Assembly (NCBI RefSeq): GCF_032884065.1
Contig: NC_088872.1
Location: 10,093,654 to 10,157,653, forward strand
Source: Artemia franciscana
Lineage: Eukaryota > Arthropoda > Branchiopoda > Anostraca > Artemiidae
Length of the DNA stretch: 64,000 nucleotides
Reading direction: 5' to 3'
Position numbers and translations under genes: made by a program. Under the pieces are notes generated by a model, which saw only the letters and a list, made by a program, of their open reading frames with translations, was not told the DNA's origin and made no database searches. Below, in pieces: positions 1 through 50,273 of this stretch; within the stretch, counting starts at the first letter, position 1; each line of letters opens with the position of its first letter.

Positions 1-393
1 AGCATCCAAAAGGAAAGTTGGCTTGAAATACAATTTGAGGAAATCACACCAGTCATTTTAATCAACAAAATCCCATGGAATAAAGAGTTTCTGTTTTTTT
101 TTTTTTTTTTTTTTTAATAATGGCATTGAAGCACAGATTTAGTAAATCTCTAATTTGTGTCTCAAAGCTCTTAAGTAAAATCTTAAATACATGCTGTAGA
201 CTATATATGATAAAGAAACACCAAATTCTTGTTATTACTCAAATTTGGTTAAATCAATCAAGGAATGAAATAGCCTATCATTCCTTAAGGTGTACGAATA
301 AACTTTACCCCTCATCCTAACCCCCCAATGGTCAAACATACACCACAAATTATACAGACAATGAATTTTCTATAGGTCTATGTAACTCTTTCA

Positions 394-1329
394 GGTAAAT
401 ATTTTACTGCTCATATTATTGACTTACCAATAAAGTGAAGATACCACTTGATGCTTTTTTTATGCTCTTAAAAATATAATAATTGCTTCTATTACAAATT
501 CAAATTTAAGCACTTTTTGAGCACAAATTTGAGCACTTTATGAAATAGTACTGTAAAATTCTAGTTTAGTGACTTCTTGCTATCTTGAAAAGGGGTTAGG
601 TTAGGAAAAATGAAACTTTCAAGGATGGCTCTATAGGCTAAAGTATGTTCTGGGAAGGTATTTTGAAGTACCTACCTCCACTCCTTCTCCCTCTAGAGGG
701 CCCTGACCTTTGATAACATTCAAAAATATGTGTGTTATATAATTGAAACCTTGCAAAATAGATCTTCTGCCTGAATGAAGTACAACAAAATTGTTTTCAG
801 CTTCACAACTTTAATCAATCCTAATTTATAAGGTTTTAAAGATATGCAAATACATTTCCTAAATTTTGAAAAAAACATTGATATGACTCAGAATTCTACT
901 CAAATGACAGGAATTGTATTTTCAGAACTAAAGGCAGAGAAAAAGCAACTGGTAACTAACAATTAAGGTAAAATGTTGTTTTATCAAAATTTCAATAGGT
1001 ATAGACCTGTCATGTAGGCAAGTTTCAGGGCTGTCTAGAGGGAGAAGGAGTGGGTACTTTAAAATACCTTCCTGGGATATGCTTTAGTCTGTAGACCTAT
1101 CCCTGAAAGTTTCATTTTCCTAACCTAACCCCTTTCTGAGATATCAAGAAGTCACTCAACTAGAATTTTGCTAATTACTTATAGTTAGGTTAGGTCAAAA
1201 AGTACTTAAACTAAAAGTAGTCTAGTGACAGAAGTGATTATTATATTCAATAAGAGCATAAAAAAAGACATTGAGTGGTATGTTCACTTTATTGGTAAGT
1301 AAATAATATGAACAGTGATATATTTACCC
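394..1329. mobile_element. Fold-back element (family F) with nested MITE
   Basis: The ends are inverted: GGTAAAT at 394 pairs with TATTTACCC at 1329. The arms (about 394-545 and 1180-1329) share the block around ATACCACTTGATGC and its reverse complement. The same arm family builds 7438-7959 and 8403-9024. A separate MITE occupies the middle (552-1172). No coding capacity. Confidence 0.7.
552..1172. mobile_element. hAT-like MITE, copy 1
   Basis: About 620 bp with long inverted repeats. It starts TGTAAAATTCTAG and ends CTAGAATTTTGCT, and each arm holds GGTTAGGTTAGGAAAA-type and TCTAGAGGG blocks. It is colinear over its whole length with 55946-56571. The flanking 8 bp are not clearly duplicated here. 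A single arm of the same family lies at 5302-5462. Confidence 0.75.
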
Positions 1330-1559
1330 TCTTTTCCTCAAATTTGTTCAATAGAAACCAAGCAATCAAACAGCAAATTCAGTGTGTGATAATTTTATTG
1401 TTTGTACAAAATTTAGTAAATAAATTTGGGTATTATGGTAACACGTAACTTCAGCAACATAATAATCTATGGGAATGGAGTGTAAAATGAAGCAAAGCCT
1501 ATTTAAAATGATAGCCTAAGCCTACCCAGGTCAAAGTATGTTATAATTCTTTATTTAAC

Positions 1560-3900
1560 CTTAATTACCTTAAATCGCACTGGCCGGCGAATAAGGTTGG
1601 GTGAACATCCTGTAGATTCGCCGGTTGAGTGATGGAGGTGGAAGTGCGTTGTCTAGTTCCGTTGAGTAGATCCACTGGCCTCCCAGTGTAGTTTCCACTC
1701 CATCGCTGCCCAGTCTCGGTCAATTGCTTTTTTGAAGTTGTCAACAGTTTTGGACTGAACTGTTTCTTCACTAAGGGAATTCCACAGTGGAACAGCACGA
1801 GTTGAGAAGAAGTTGGAACGTTCTCTCCGTGAGCTTCTTTGTTGCTGGAGCTTCTTGGTGTGGCCCCGGGTGTGGCTAGAGAGCGACTTATTAAAAAGCC
1901 CTGGTGTGACACCATTTTCCAGCAGCTTGTGGGTCAGGATTGCATCTCCGCGTTTCCTCCTGTACGTCAGGGTTGGGAGCTTGAGTTTCTTGAGGCGTTC
2001 AGGGTACGAGAGGTTCTTACATTTGGTTGGTAGTTTTGTAGCCCTCCGCTGAACGCTCTCAAGGATCTTCTTGTCCACGACATAGTGGGGAACGGCAAGA
2101 GAGACTCCGTACTCAAGTTGCGGTCTGACCAGTCCTGTATATAGCTTCCTGATTGTCCTGGGAGATCTACTGGTGATATTACGTCTGATGAGACCAAGGG
2201 ACCTGTTGCCTTTTGCAGCTAGGTATTTGCTGTGACTATGGAATTTCATTTTGTCATCAACAATGACCCCAAGGTCTCTTTCTTTGGTGACAGTTTCCAA
2301 AGTTATGAGCTTCCCAGTACGATCTGTCATTGTATATGTCATTCCTGGGTTCTTAGGGCCAAGATGTAGGACTTTGCACTTTTCAGCATTAAACTCGAGG
2401 GACCAGGAAGAGGACCAGTTGTTGAGGGTGTGCAGATCTGCCTGCAGAGCTGCGCACTGTTGGTTGTTTGCGACTGGGCCAAACAATTTCGAGTCGTCTG
2501 CAAACAGTTTAAGGTCATTTTGCACTGACTGGGCTGAGTCATTGATGAACATGTTGAAGAGGGTAGGTCCCAGTTTAGTTCCTTGCGGAACTCCGCTGAG
2601 CACTGGAGTTGGGTTTGACATGATTTGATTCCCCTCCTCATCATACATCATCACCCTCTGTATTCTATCCTTGAGAAACTGGATAATCCATTCCCTTACA
2701 TCTTGGTGGAGTTGATAGAACTCTAGTTTCCTTTCCAGGTACGAGTGTACTACCTTCTCGAAAGCTTTGGCTTGGTCCAGCAAGAGTACGTCAACTGGAA
2801 GGCCTTCCTCAATCATCTTGGTGATTATGTCATATGATTGAATTAGGTTTGTCTCCACAGAGCGACCCTTCCTGAAACCATGTTGTCCATCGTATAACAG
2901 GCTGTTAGTTTCCAGATGTGCAACGATTGCATCATTTAAGACGCCTTCCATGACTTTTGATGGGACAGAAGTCAGGCTGATGGGTCTGTAATTCTGTGGT
3001 TTATCTTTCTGTCCTTTTTTGAAAACTGGCATGACATTTGCTGTTTTCCAGTCAGAGGGAATAGTTTTGGAAGCTATTGACATCTGGAATATTCTTGTCA
3101 GGGGTTCCGCTATTTCAGCTGCGGTCTCCTTCAGCAACCTAGGATGGATGCCATCGGGTCCCTTTGCCTTGGATGGGTCCAAAGTTTTTAGGCGCTTGTA
3201 AGTATCACAAGCTGTGAACTGGATCGGTGGCATAGGGTGTTTGATGTGGGTGGTTGGCATATCCGGTGGGGGGCATCCAGGGTCTTTAGAGAAATTTGAC
3301 GAGAAGCATTGATTGAGGGTATCTGCCATTACCAATGGGTCGGTTATTTTGGTTCCATCGCTGGAGGTAAAATGATGGATCGACCTGCGGCTTGGGTTGT
3401 TTGAAGTGACATATCTCCAAAACTTTTTTGGATTGGTTTTTGCCTCTAGTGCTATCGACTCCTCATATCTTATGGTTGCTTTTCTGGTCGCATTTCTCAG
3501 TTTGTTCCTGGCCTTTTTGTACTGCTCTAGATGGGCTGCACTCTCACAATTTTTATACTTTTTCCAAGCTTTCTTTTTCTTATTAATGACTTTTTTTAGC
3601 TGTGGTGACATATACGGAAGGGTTCTGGGACGTTCTGAGAAGTAAGTTTTCGTATGCTTCAACTCAAGACTCAGTAGTATGTCCTTGAAAAGCTCCCAGG
3701 ATGCTTCAGTGTCTTGTTGCAAGGAGTTTTCCCATTCAATCTCTTGTAGGTCCTGGCGTATTTTCTTGTAATCAACAAATGTTCGTTTGATTTTGTTGGT
3801 TGGTATCCGATTCAAGATTATTGCACTCAGGATACAAAGATGGTCGCTTGCTCCAAGGGGGGGTAAGTTTGCTGTTGACAGTTTCCAGAACATTTTACTG
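1560..3900 (-). mobile_element. 5'-truncated CR1/Jockey-like LINE insertion
   Basis: This is the extent of the insertion carrying the reverse transcriptase frame. The base composition is clearly less AT-rich than the flanks. The 5' end lies near a TGACAG-repeat stretch (3895-3925). The 3' end is near a TTAAGGTAATTAAGG-like tail (1560-1575). I could not define target-site duplications. Confidence 0.7.
1653..3893 (-). CDS. LINE ORF2 fragment: C-terminal end of endonuclease plus full reverse transcriptase, 746 codons intact
   Basis: The minus-strand ORF begins inside the end of an APE-type endonuclease (GASDHLCI, residues 14-21, holding the S-D-H motif). It runs through a reverse transcriptase: NYRPISLTS 301-309, motif A LLDQAKAFEKV 371-381, SGVPQG 433-438, FADD 464-467. 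A C-terminal extension resembles CR1/Jockey-type LINEs. The frame is uninterrupted, unlike all other element-derived frames here, so the copy is young or fairly recent. The element is 5'-truncated, since most of the endonuclease is missing. The 3' UTR appears to end near 1560. In motif A a glutamine stands after the first aspartate, where an aromatic residue is usual, and a glutamate replaces the second aspartate. Clade assignment is tentative. Confidence 0.88.
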   Translation of the reverse strand: MFWKLSTANLPPLGASDHLCILSAIILNRIPTNKIKRTFVDYKKIRQDLQEIEWENSLQQDTEASWELFKDILLSLELKHTKTYFSERPRTLPYMSPQLKKVINKKKKAWKKYKNCESAAHLEQYKKARNKLRNATRKATIRYEESIALEAKTNPKKFWRYVTSNNPSRRSIHHFTSSDGTKITDPLVMADTLNQCFSSNFSKDPGCPPPDMPTTHIKHPMPPIQFTACDTYKRLKTLDPSKAKGPDGIHPRLLKETAAEIAEPLTRIFQMSIASKTIPSDWKTANVMPVFKKGQKDKPQNYRPISLTSVPSKVMEGVLNDAIVAHLETNSLLYDGQHGFRKGRSVETNLIQSYDIITKMIEEGLPVDVLLLDQAKAFEKVVHSYLERKLEFYQLHQDVREWIIQFLKDRIQRVMMYDEEGNQIMSNPTPVLSGVPQGTKLGPTLFNMFINDSAQSVQNDLKLFADDSKLFGPVANNQQCAALQADLHTLNNWSSSWSLEFNAEKCKVLHLGPKNPGMTYTMTDRTGKLITLETVTKERDLGVIVDDKMKFHSHSKYLAAKGNRSLGLIRRNITSRSPRTIRKLYTGLVRPQLEYGVSLAVPHYVVDKKILESVQRRATKLPTKCKNLSYPERLKKLKLPTLTYRRKRGDAILTHKLLENGVTPGLFNKSLSSHTRGHTKKLQQQRSSRRERSNFFSTRAVPLWNSLSEETVQSKTVDNFKKAIDRDWAAMEWKLHWEASGSTQRN

Positions 3901-4712
3901 CTGTTGACAGTTGACAGTTTGTTGATTGTTAAGTTTCCAGAACTCTATAGTTTTTCATTATAAAAAGGGAAGCTACTAGATATTTACCAAAACAATTCTT
4001 AATATGTATTTGTAAACTTACTACCCTATGGTTTATGGACGAACCAATAAATAGTAGCCTACTTCACGTGTTCTTGATTTCAACTTATTGCTTAAAGCTT
4101 GATGCCAGCGTTTCACCAAAAATTACGAGAGATCACCAGCACTTCACCGAAACGTTAGAATCTTCATAAAATGCACTCTCAAAACAATTTTGACTCGGAT
4201 ACTTATACTAATCAAACTAATCACTTTTCTAAATACAAATTTGAACATGCATATCATCCTCCAATTCGAAAGAGCAAAAGCCAGCCCCGTCGTTTCCCAA
4301 AAACAAGGGAAGAGAGAGAGGGCAAAACAGTTGAACTTTTAAGGACGTTATTTCATATACTATTAAAAAGAAAGTTTTAGCCGTGAACATTGAAAGATTT
4401 TATTTTGTCGAAGCAAGGTGTAAAATGTACTAGAAAAAAAATTAACACCTATAACTTTTTCAAAAGTAGAGAGTGTGAATGAATTTAAATGTATACCCTG
4501 CTTGAGCAAATGGTGTAAAACTAGATTTTCCTTTCAAAAAGCTCAGGATATTTTAACAAATATTTTCATCAAGATGTGTTATATTCCTGCCAAAATAATG
4601 CAATTCTTTCGTAATAGAGAATAAGAAGAAAATCACCAAAAATCAATAAGAGAGTTGGAAATCAACAAATTTGGTAATTAATCACCAACTGTGTAAAATA
4701 GGGTCACTTGAT
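3901..4712. other. Non-coding stretch between LINE and TIR element
   Basis: No gene recognised. A small open frame at 4171-4380 has no family signature. The stretch would have been the original upstream flank of TRMT11 before the TIR element inserted at 4713. Confidence 0.4.
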
Positions 4713-4776
4713 GGGTGCGTTTCTTTACTTGTCCGATTATTAATCTGATTAATCCAAGCGTTTCTTTAGACACATA

Positions 4777-4886
4777 TGACGTCAGAGGTTAGTCGGATTA
4801 TCCCCACAAACGCTCAAGATTACTTGTCCGTGGGCTGGCACTTTATAACCCCCAAATAAAAAGATTATTTGAGGATTGTGACGTCA
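4777..4886. promoter_or_regulatory. Pair of perfect CRE sites (TGACGTCA)
   Basis: TGACGTCA occurs at 4777-4784 and 4879-4886, inside the left end of the TIR element. Both match the full CREB/ATF palindrome. No function is shown by the sequence alone. Confidence 0.4.
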
Positions 4887-5301
4887 ATGCTATATATTTT
4901 TTTAAATGGATAAACATGTGAAATCGTTAAGTCTAGAGAAAAGACAAGGAAACTGTAAATAATAGAAATAATCTTAGCTTTTCAGTGACCTGTAAGTAAT
5001 ATTATGCATATTCCTTAGTATCTAAAGGGTTTTTGGTGTTCTAGGCCTGTCTTGCATAGACTAAGCTTCATAAGGAGTCAGAAGAAAAGTTTTTTTGTTA
5101 TTAAAAAGGTTGATTCTTAGGGAGGCAGCTATCACATTGGTGAGTTAGTCAAATGTTATTATATCAAACAGGTCTAGTTTCTAAACCATCCTATAATTAT
5201 TAGTTGGAAAAAATTTAGAATGATTAGGCCAATACCTATAGCCTTTTATATAGTCTATATTTGTTGAGACTGCTATTTAAACTGGATTTTTAAGATACAG
5301 T

Positions 5302-5462
5302 AGGGGTAAAATTTTACTTTAGCTACTTTTGGCTATCTTTGAAAGAGGTTAGGCTAGGAAAATGAAACTTTCAGGGATGTGTCTACAGGCTAAAGTATTT
5401 CCCAGGAAGGTATTTTGAAGTACCTACTTCTACTTCTTTTCCCTCTAAAGGGTCCTGAAATT
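5302..5462. mobile_element. Solo arm of hAT-like MITE
   Basis: Starts GTAAAATTTTACTTTAG, passes through GAGGTTAGGCTAGGAAAATG and ends at a CCCTCTAAAGGG block. It corresponds to the left arm of the MITE copies at 552 and 55946. The rest of the element is absent. Confidence 0.6.
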
Positions 5463-6353
5463 TTTGGGTGCCTTATTTTTTTGGTTATCAGTTTCTTTTT
5501 CTCTGGCCTTAGTTCTTAATTATTCTGGCCTTAGACAACTCCTGTTGATTGAGCAGAACTTTAAGCCATAACACTGTTTTTTCTAATTCTAAAAATAATC
5601 TTTTATGCCACCTCATTATAGGTTAAATATATGGCTTATATTATTTATTCTCCATGAATTTTTGTTTTATTTGATTTCATTGATGTCAGTTGCTTTCTGT
5701 TAAAAATATATTTATTTTTTTACATCAAGCTTCTTCTTTTGTGAAAAAATTTGAACTGTTTTTCTTTTTATATATTGTATAAAATGTAAAGGAATACCTG
5801 GCCCTTCATTTCACAGATTCAACTGAAAGTATTAGAGGCATCTTACATCAAAATTCATTTGACACATTTTAATGTTGTTTTTTTTTTAGATGACATAGGA
5901 CACCATTAAAGTTTTGCATTTGCTTTGCTAAAAAGTGCCAAGTTTAGAGAGTTATGTTAATATTTTTCTTGCTGATGAGTATAATTTTTTTTTAAATTCC
6001 TTCTGTTTAAAGAATTTTAGAGAGATTCTGAGCCAACCATGGGTATATTGTTGTTACAAATGATTTTTCTCAAATGGGGTTGTGGAAAACAAGTAGAACA
6101 TATAATTTCTCTTTTTTTATTATTTCAAAACCAGAATATCACAAAACTAAGCATTAATATTGCTGATTGTACCTTAAGTAAATACAATCCCTGATGGAGT
6201 TTTGTTGATACCTGTTTAAAAATTTATTTGTCTTAATGAAATACATATTGTTTGTGGGACAGCAATGAGCAACTATGACTTGAGTTATTTTTTTTTTTTC
6301 AATATTTTCTTTTTTCCAAATAATTTTTGTTCTCTGGTGACATTTGTATTCCT

Positions 6354-6610
6354 TCCTAAGTGGCTGGCACTCTAGGTTGAGAATCCTTTATCCAAAGGGC
6401 ACAGGTTTAATTTCTGGCATTAGCAGTTTATTTGGTTTGGGACGAAGGTCAGTGATGTAACTCTGTAAGTTCAGCCAGAATTGGCCCAAACTTAACAGGT
6501 TACCTAGAGAAATCTGGGGTCAGTAAGCAGGAAGGACATGCAAAAGCATAGGATGACTGGCTCCTAGCTTCCTATTGCACTTCCTGTCTAAAGGATTACC
6601 TGGTCCTTTA
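6354..6610 (+). mobile_element. tRNA-derived SINE, copy 1
   Basis: It has an A-box-like CCTAAGTGGCTGGC at 6355-6368 and a B-box-like GGTTTAATTTC at 6404-6414, spaced as in a tRNA promoter. It aligns block by block with 46851-47135 through GGGACGAAGGTCAGTG, CAGCCAGAA and GCACTTCCTG. Decayed. Confidence 0.65.
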
Positions 6611-7437
6611 CTAGGCTTCTGACTTAGCCATAGGAGCTTTCTTTTAAACCCATTAAATATAAGTACAAAGGAAGAAATGTCAGTAAGGTGGTCCTTCCTT
6701 TTCCATGAATTTTTGGTGTACAGACAACAGTGTAGGTCATAAGAATTGGCTGGTGAATGTTTTGCAAGGTTTAAAAATTTAGGGCAATTGCTCAGGTTGG
6801 CAACTGAGCACAAAAGTAAAATTTTGTGAATGGTTTTTCTTTGTGAATGTCATATTTATGTCATGTCCAGAATTTTAAAGTTAATCTTCATTGTTTTTTT
6901 TTTTAAATTTCCATGGCCCTAGGACTTTAGTGTATTAAAACCTACCTATGTCCATCCATTTTCTTTTAAACAGAGAGGAGTTCTATGTTTCCTAGCTTCA
7001 ATAAATTTATAGTCAATTTTGAGACCAGGGTTACAAAGTAGGTCAAAACTTGCAAGTGGAACTATGATATGACTAATTAATTTGTAAGAAATGTATATCA
7101 ATTTAAAGATTAAAAAATTATGTAGAAAACAAACAAGACAAATAAATAAAAGTATCCCTTTACAACCATTTAATTAAGTGTAACAAATGTAGATTATCCC
7201 TAAGATTGAAATGAACAAAGCTTCAATTATGAATCTGTTTTCTTTAAACAGACTGAAGGGACAAACCTCCAAGCTATGACAAATTCAATCTCACTTTTGA
7301 TCTCTTTCCTTTTCAATAGGAACTTTCTTTGGATTTTTTTTCAACCAAGTAAAAACATTAGGGACATGATCAGGTATAAGTGACCTTCCACTAAGCCTAC
7401 ATACCCAGGGGAAAATTGTGCAGCTATACTAATAATT

Positions 7438-7959
7438 GGTAAATTTTTTGTTGTTCATATGTTTGATTTACAAATAAAGTGAACATACTCCTTGATGCCC
7501 TTTTTTATTTTTTACAAACATAATAAGTGCTTCAAGTACAAGTTTTTGAGCTCTTGAAAATGACCAAAGTATACTCAAATAGTTTTTGGGTATAAGAAAG
7601 CTTAAAACATTGGTCTCAAACTTACTGTTTCATTATTAATCCATTTTTTACATGTTGTATAATCTATGAGCACTGATTTTCCACAATTAAGTTGGATTAA
7701 TAAATTTTACAATATTATGCTGTATTTCTTCTTCTTTGATGCCAAATTTTCAATTAAGGTATGTGTTTTTGGTCATTTTTGACAAAATAATGTATGTTTT
7801 TCACTGCCAAAATTTGTTAGGTTAAGTAAGGTCAAAAAGTGCTTAAACTTGAACTAGCAAAATAAGCAATTATTATATTTGTAAAGAACATACAAAAAGG
7901 CATCAAGTGGTATATTCATTTTATTTTTAAATCAAAATATGAACAACAAGAAATTCACC
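7438..7959. mobile_element. Fold-back element, family F
   Basis: The left end GGTAAATTTTTTGTTGTTCA pairs with the right end TGAACAACAAGAAATTCACC. The arms continue through ACTCCTTGATGCC and GGCATCAAGTGG. About 520 bp, no coding capacity, nested in the TIR element. Confidence 0.65.
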
Positions 7960-8402
7960 TCTAACATGCCTAATTTGCAAACATATAGCCCAAATTATAT
8001 ATTTCCAATGTTTTCTGCCACCTGTTACTTGTTTTTCCAGTTCTTGTTTTGCCACAGTTGCCTCAATTAACAGGTACAAGGGTTGAGGGATAGATTGGCA
8101 GAATCAATAGAAAATATGTAATTTCAGCTATAGATTTCCATATTAGCAGGGTTGGGGCTAAAGTAGAGCAGGGCTGCATGTAGAAAGCTATAATTATTAT
8201 GTAAATTACAAAGAATCATCTTTTTTTAACAGGTTTTCTTCTATAGGTCTACAGGTCCTTCTCTTGGCTTATACCACATCAAGCATTATATAACCAAAGA
8301 AGAATAAGTAGCAAAAAGCTATATATACATAAGCACATGTTATTTAACAATGACTTCTCTAGTGCTTAACTATGACCCCTTACTAATATTAACAAGAAAC
8401 AA

Positions 8403-9024
8403 GGGTAAAACTGGTGCAAACAGTATTACTGGCTTTCATATAAAGTGAATATACCACTTGATGCCTTCTTATATGCTCTTTACAAATATAATAATTTCTT
8501 CTACTGCAAATTCAGATTTAAGCACTTTTTCACCTCTTGACCTCTTAAAAATGACCTATTAATGGAGTCATTACAAATCTGTAATAGTTTAGAAACAAAT
8601 TTGGGCTATATATTTGCACATCAGGGGGGTGGGGGTAAAGCATAGCATATATTATATACGTAGACTAACCATTGCTGTTTTTTTTTTAATGTGTTTGTGC
8701 ACATCAAATTTTAATGAAAAGAGAAATCACCAGTGCAACAGCACACACACAAAAATTCAAGCAATGGTTAGTTTACATATTAAATATATGCTACACTTTA
8801 CCCCCACCCCCTGATGTGCAAATATATAGCCCAAATTTGTTTCTAAACTATTACAGATTTGTAATGACCCCATATATAGGTCATTTTTAAGAGGTCAAAA
8901 AGTGCTTAAATATGAACTTGCGGTAGAAGCAATTATTATATTTGTAAACAGCATTACAAAAGGCATCAAGTGGTATATTCAAATTATATGAAAGCCAGTA
9001 ATACTGTTTGTACCAGTTTTACCC
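8403..9024. mobile_element. Fold-back element, family F, near-perfect long arms
   Basis: The arms 8403-about 8690 and about 8740-9024 are inverted copies: GGGTAAAACTGGTGCAAACA against its complement ending CCAGTTTTACCC. Only some 50 bp of loop separate them. An extra copy of GGTAAAACTGGTGCAAAC follows at once at 9029. Confidence 0.8.
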
Positions 9025-9502
9025 AATGGTAAAACTGGTGCAAACATAAATAGGTAACAGAAAAAGTGAAATTTAGTGTAAATGACAATCAGGAACTGGA
9101 TCAAGGGGGCCAAAAACAGGGCTATATAATTGGAGTTCAAAGAATGTGGTGATTTTTTAGTGAAAAAAAAAGCACTTCCCTGGCTAATTTAGGACTTTGA
9201 ATTAATTAGCCTACCAAAATTTTCCTATCCTATGCAATTGAAATAATTTTCCCTTTTCAGAGCATTAAGACAATTTATCACAATAAAAAATATCCAAAGC
9301 ATCTTGAATGGAATGACTTAAAAAGGCAAATGACAACCACAATTTGAAATCTTACAATTAAACTTCTGGCCACACAAATTGTATTAGGCTACCCAGCTCT
9401 GAAATAATTGCTGAAGCTGTATTTGCCTGTAAAATTTGAAACAGGCCCAAAGTCCTAGCCTCTTCCTTGTCAAAACTTCACATAGCATTAAAATAATAAT
9501 TA

Positions 9503-9559
9503 CACGTGACCAATGTTGTTATTATTCGCAATTAATCTTGCCGTTTTCAGTAACACGTG
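9503..9559. promoter_or_regulatory. Pair of CACGTG E-boxes near right TIR
   Basis: CACGTG occurs at 9503-9508 and 9554-9559, inside the right end of the TIR element and about 250-310 bp before the TRMT11 ATG. bHLH-zip factors such as Myc/Max or USF recognise this hexamer. Role unproven. Confidence 0.35.
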
Positions 9560-9642
9560 GCCAGACAAGTATTTGTTGCTATCTTTTAGGGGTTAAACCT
9601 CGATTAGTAAAAATCCCATTGGACAAGTAAAGAAACGCACCC

Positions 9643-9810
9643 GATATGTCTTGAGGTGAGGCTCGGATTATTTTCTAGAACGTTCTGGTCGCTTTTTTTA
9701 CAATAAAGTAGAAACGCTGTCAAGCAAGAAGTTCGAAAAATTAAAAACGTTGCTTGAGTCATCTGAAGTTCTTGTTGTTTAAAGAAAAGTCGTTTAGGCC
9801 TACGAAAGAA
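9643..9810 (+). promoter_or_regulatory. Presumptive TRMT11 promoter / 5' UTR
   Basis: These 168 bp lie between the right end of the TIR element and the TRMT11 ATG. They contain a perfect heat-shock element at 9673-9685 and no obvious TATA box. An in-frame stop at 9742 limits the coding start. The transcription start is unknown and may lie inside the neighbouring transposon. Confidence 0.4.
9673..9685 (+). promoter_or_regulatory. Heat-shock element TTCTAGAACGTTC
   Basis: Three alternating 5-bp units (TTCnnGAAnnTTC) without mismatch, 126 bp before the start codon. This matches the binding consensus of heat-shock factor. A chance match in AT-rich DNA of this length is possible. Confidence 0.4.
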
Positions 9811-49686
<39,876 letters not shown>

Positions 49687-50273
49687 ACATTAATTTCTCT
49701 ATTTTATATGATCTAAAGTTGTGTCGTTTTTATTTTTTTGTTCTGTTGGGTATTGCCTGTATATACTTAGGGATTGCTGAAACCTCGTCAGTGACTTTTG
49801 CCCTTTTGACAGGGCAATAGTTGTCTTTGAAATGGTTGTTTGCGACCCTTTTTTCTAACATTTATATACCCCTCTCTGACTGAATCAAATTTTTTTTTGC
49901 TACTTACAGAAGTAAGCGTGTAAAAAGGCGAAACTTAAAAAAATGGGTTCTTACGTGCCATAGCCGAATCTTTCTTTTATGCTTATTTACTAGTATGGCG
50001 ATTGGTTTATATTTCAGAAACACGTGAATACATCCAAAATAGGTTGCAGTCTTAATAAAAAAAAGTCGTCCAATTGCATTTCTGAGAACTATTTATGATA
50101 TGTTTGGCTGTTTATCATTTTGGGTGTGACTCTTCATCTTTACAAGGGCTAATTTTTATGTTTATACGGCTTTTTTACAGCTTTTCAAGGGCTATTATAA
50201 AGCACTAGTGGACTAGATTTTCCGTCAATGCCATTCAATATAGATTTTGTTGAGTCGGCGCATAACATATTTC
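49687..50273. other. Region just downstream of TRMT11
   Basis: No second gene recognised. A T-rich stretch at 49718-49745 may serve as the downstream polyadenylation element. Confidence 0.4.

Larger units (their letters stand above)
4713..9642. mobile_element. DNA transposon-like element with perfect 22-bp TIRs, no transposase
   Basis: The left end 4713-4734 (GGGTGCGTTTCTTTAC and on) is the exact reverse complement of 9621-9642. The trinucleotide GAT flanks both outer ends, consistent with a 3-bp target duplication of the size made by PIF/Harbinger and a few other superfamilies. Motifs GCGTTTCTTTA and TTACTTGTCCG recur just inside the left end. The 4.9 kb hold no recognisable transposase. 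Instead they contain a hAT-like MITE arm, a SINE and two fold-backs. It is therefore a non-autonomous element enlarged by nested insertions. Superfamily is inference. Confidence 0.75.

Noticed and set aside
544-1180. 8-bp target duplication for MITE copy 1
   Set aside because: AATAGTAC and AATTACTT do not match well enough. Only copy 2 has a convincing duplication.
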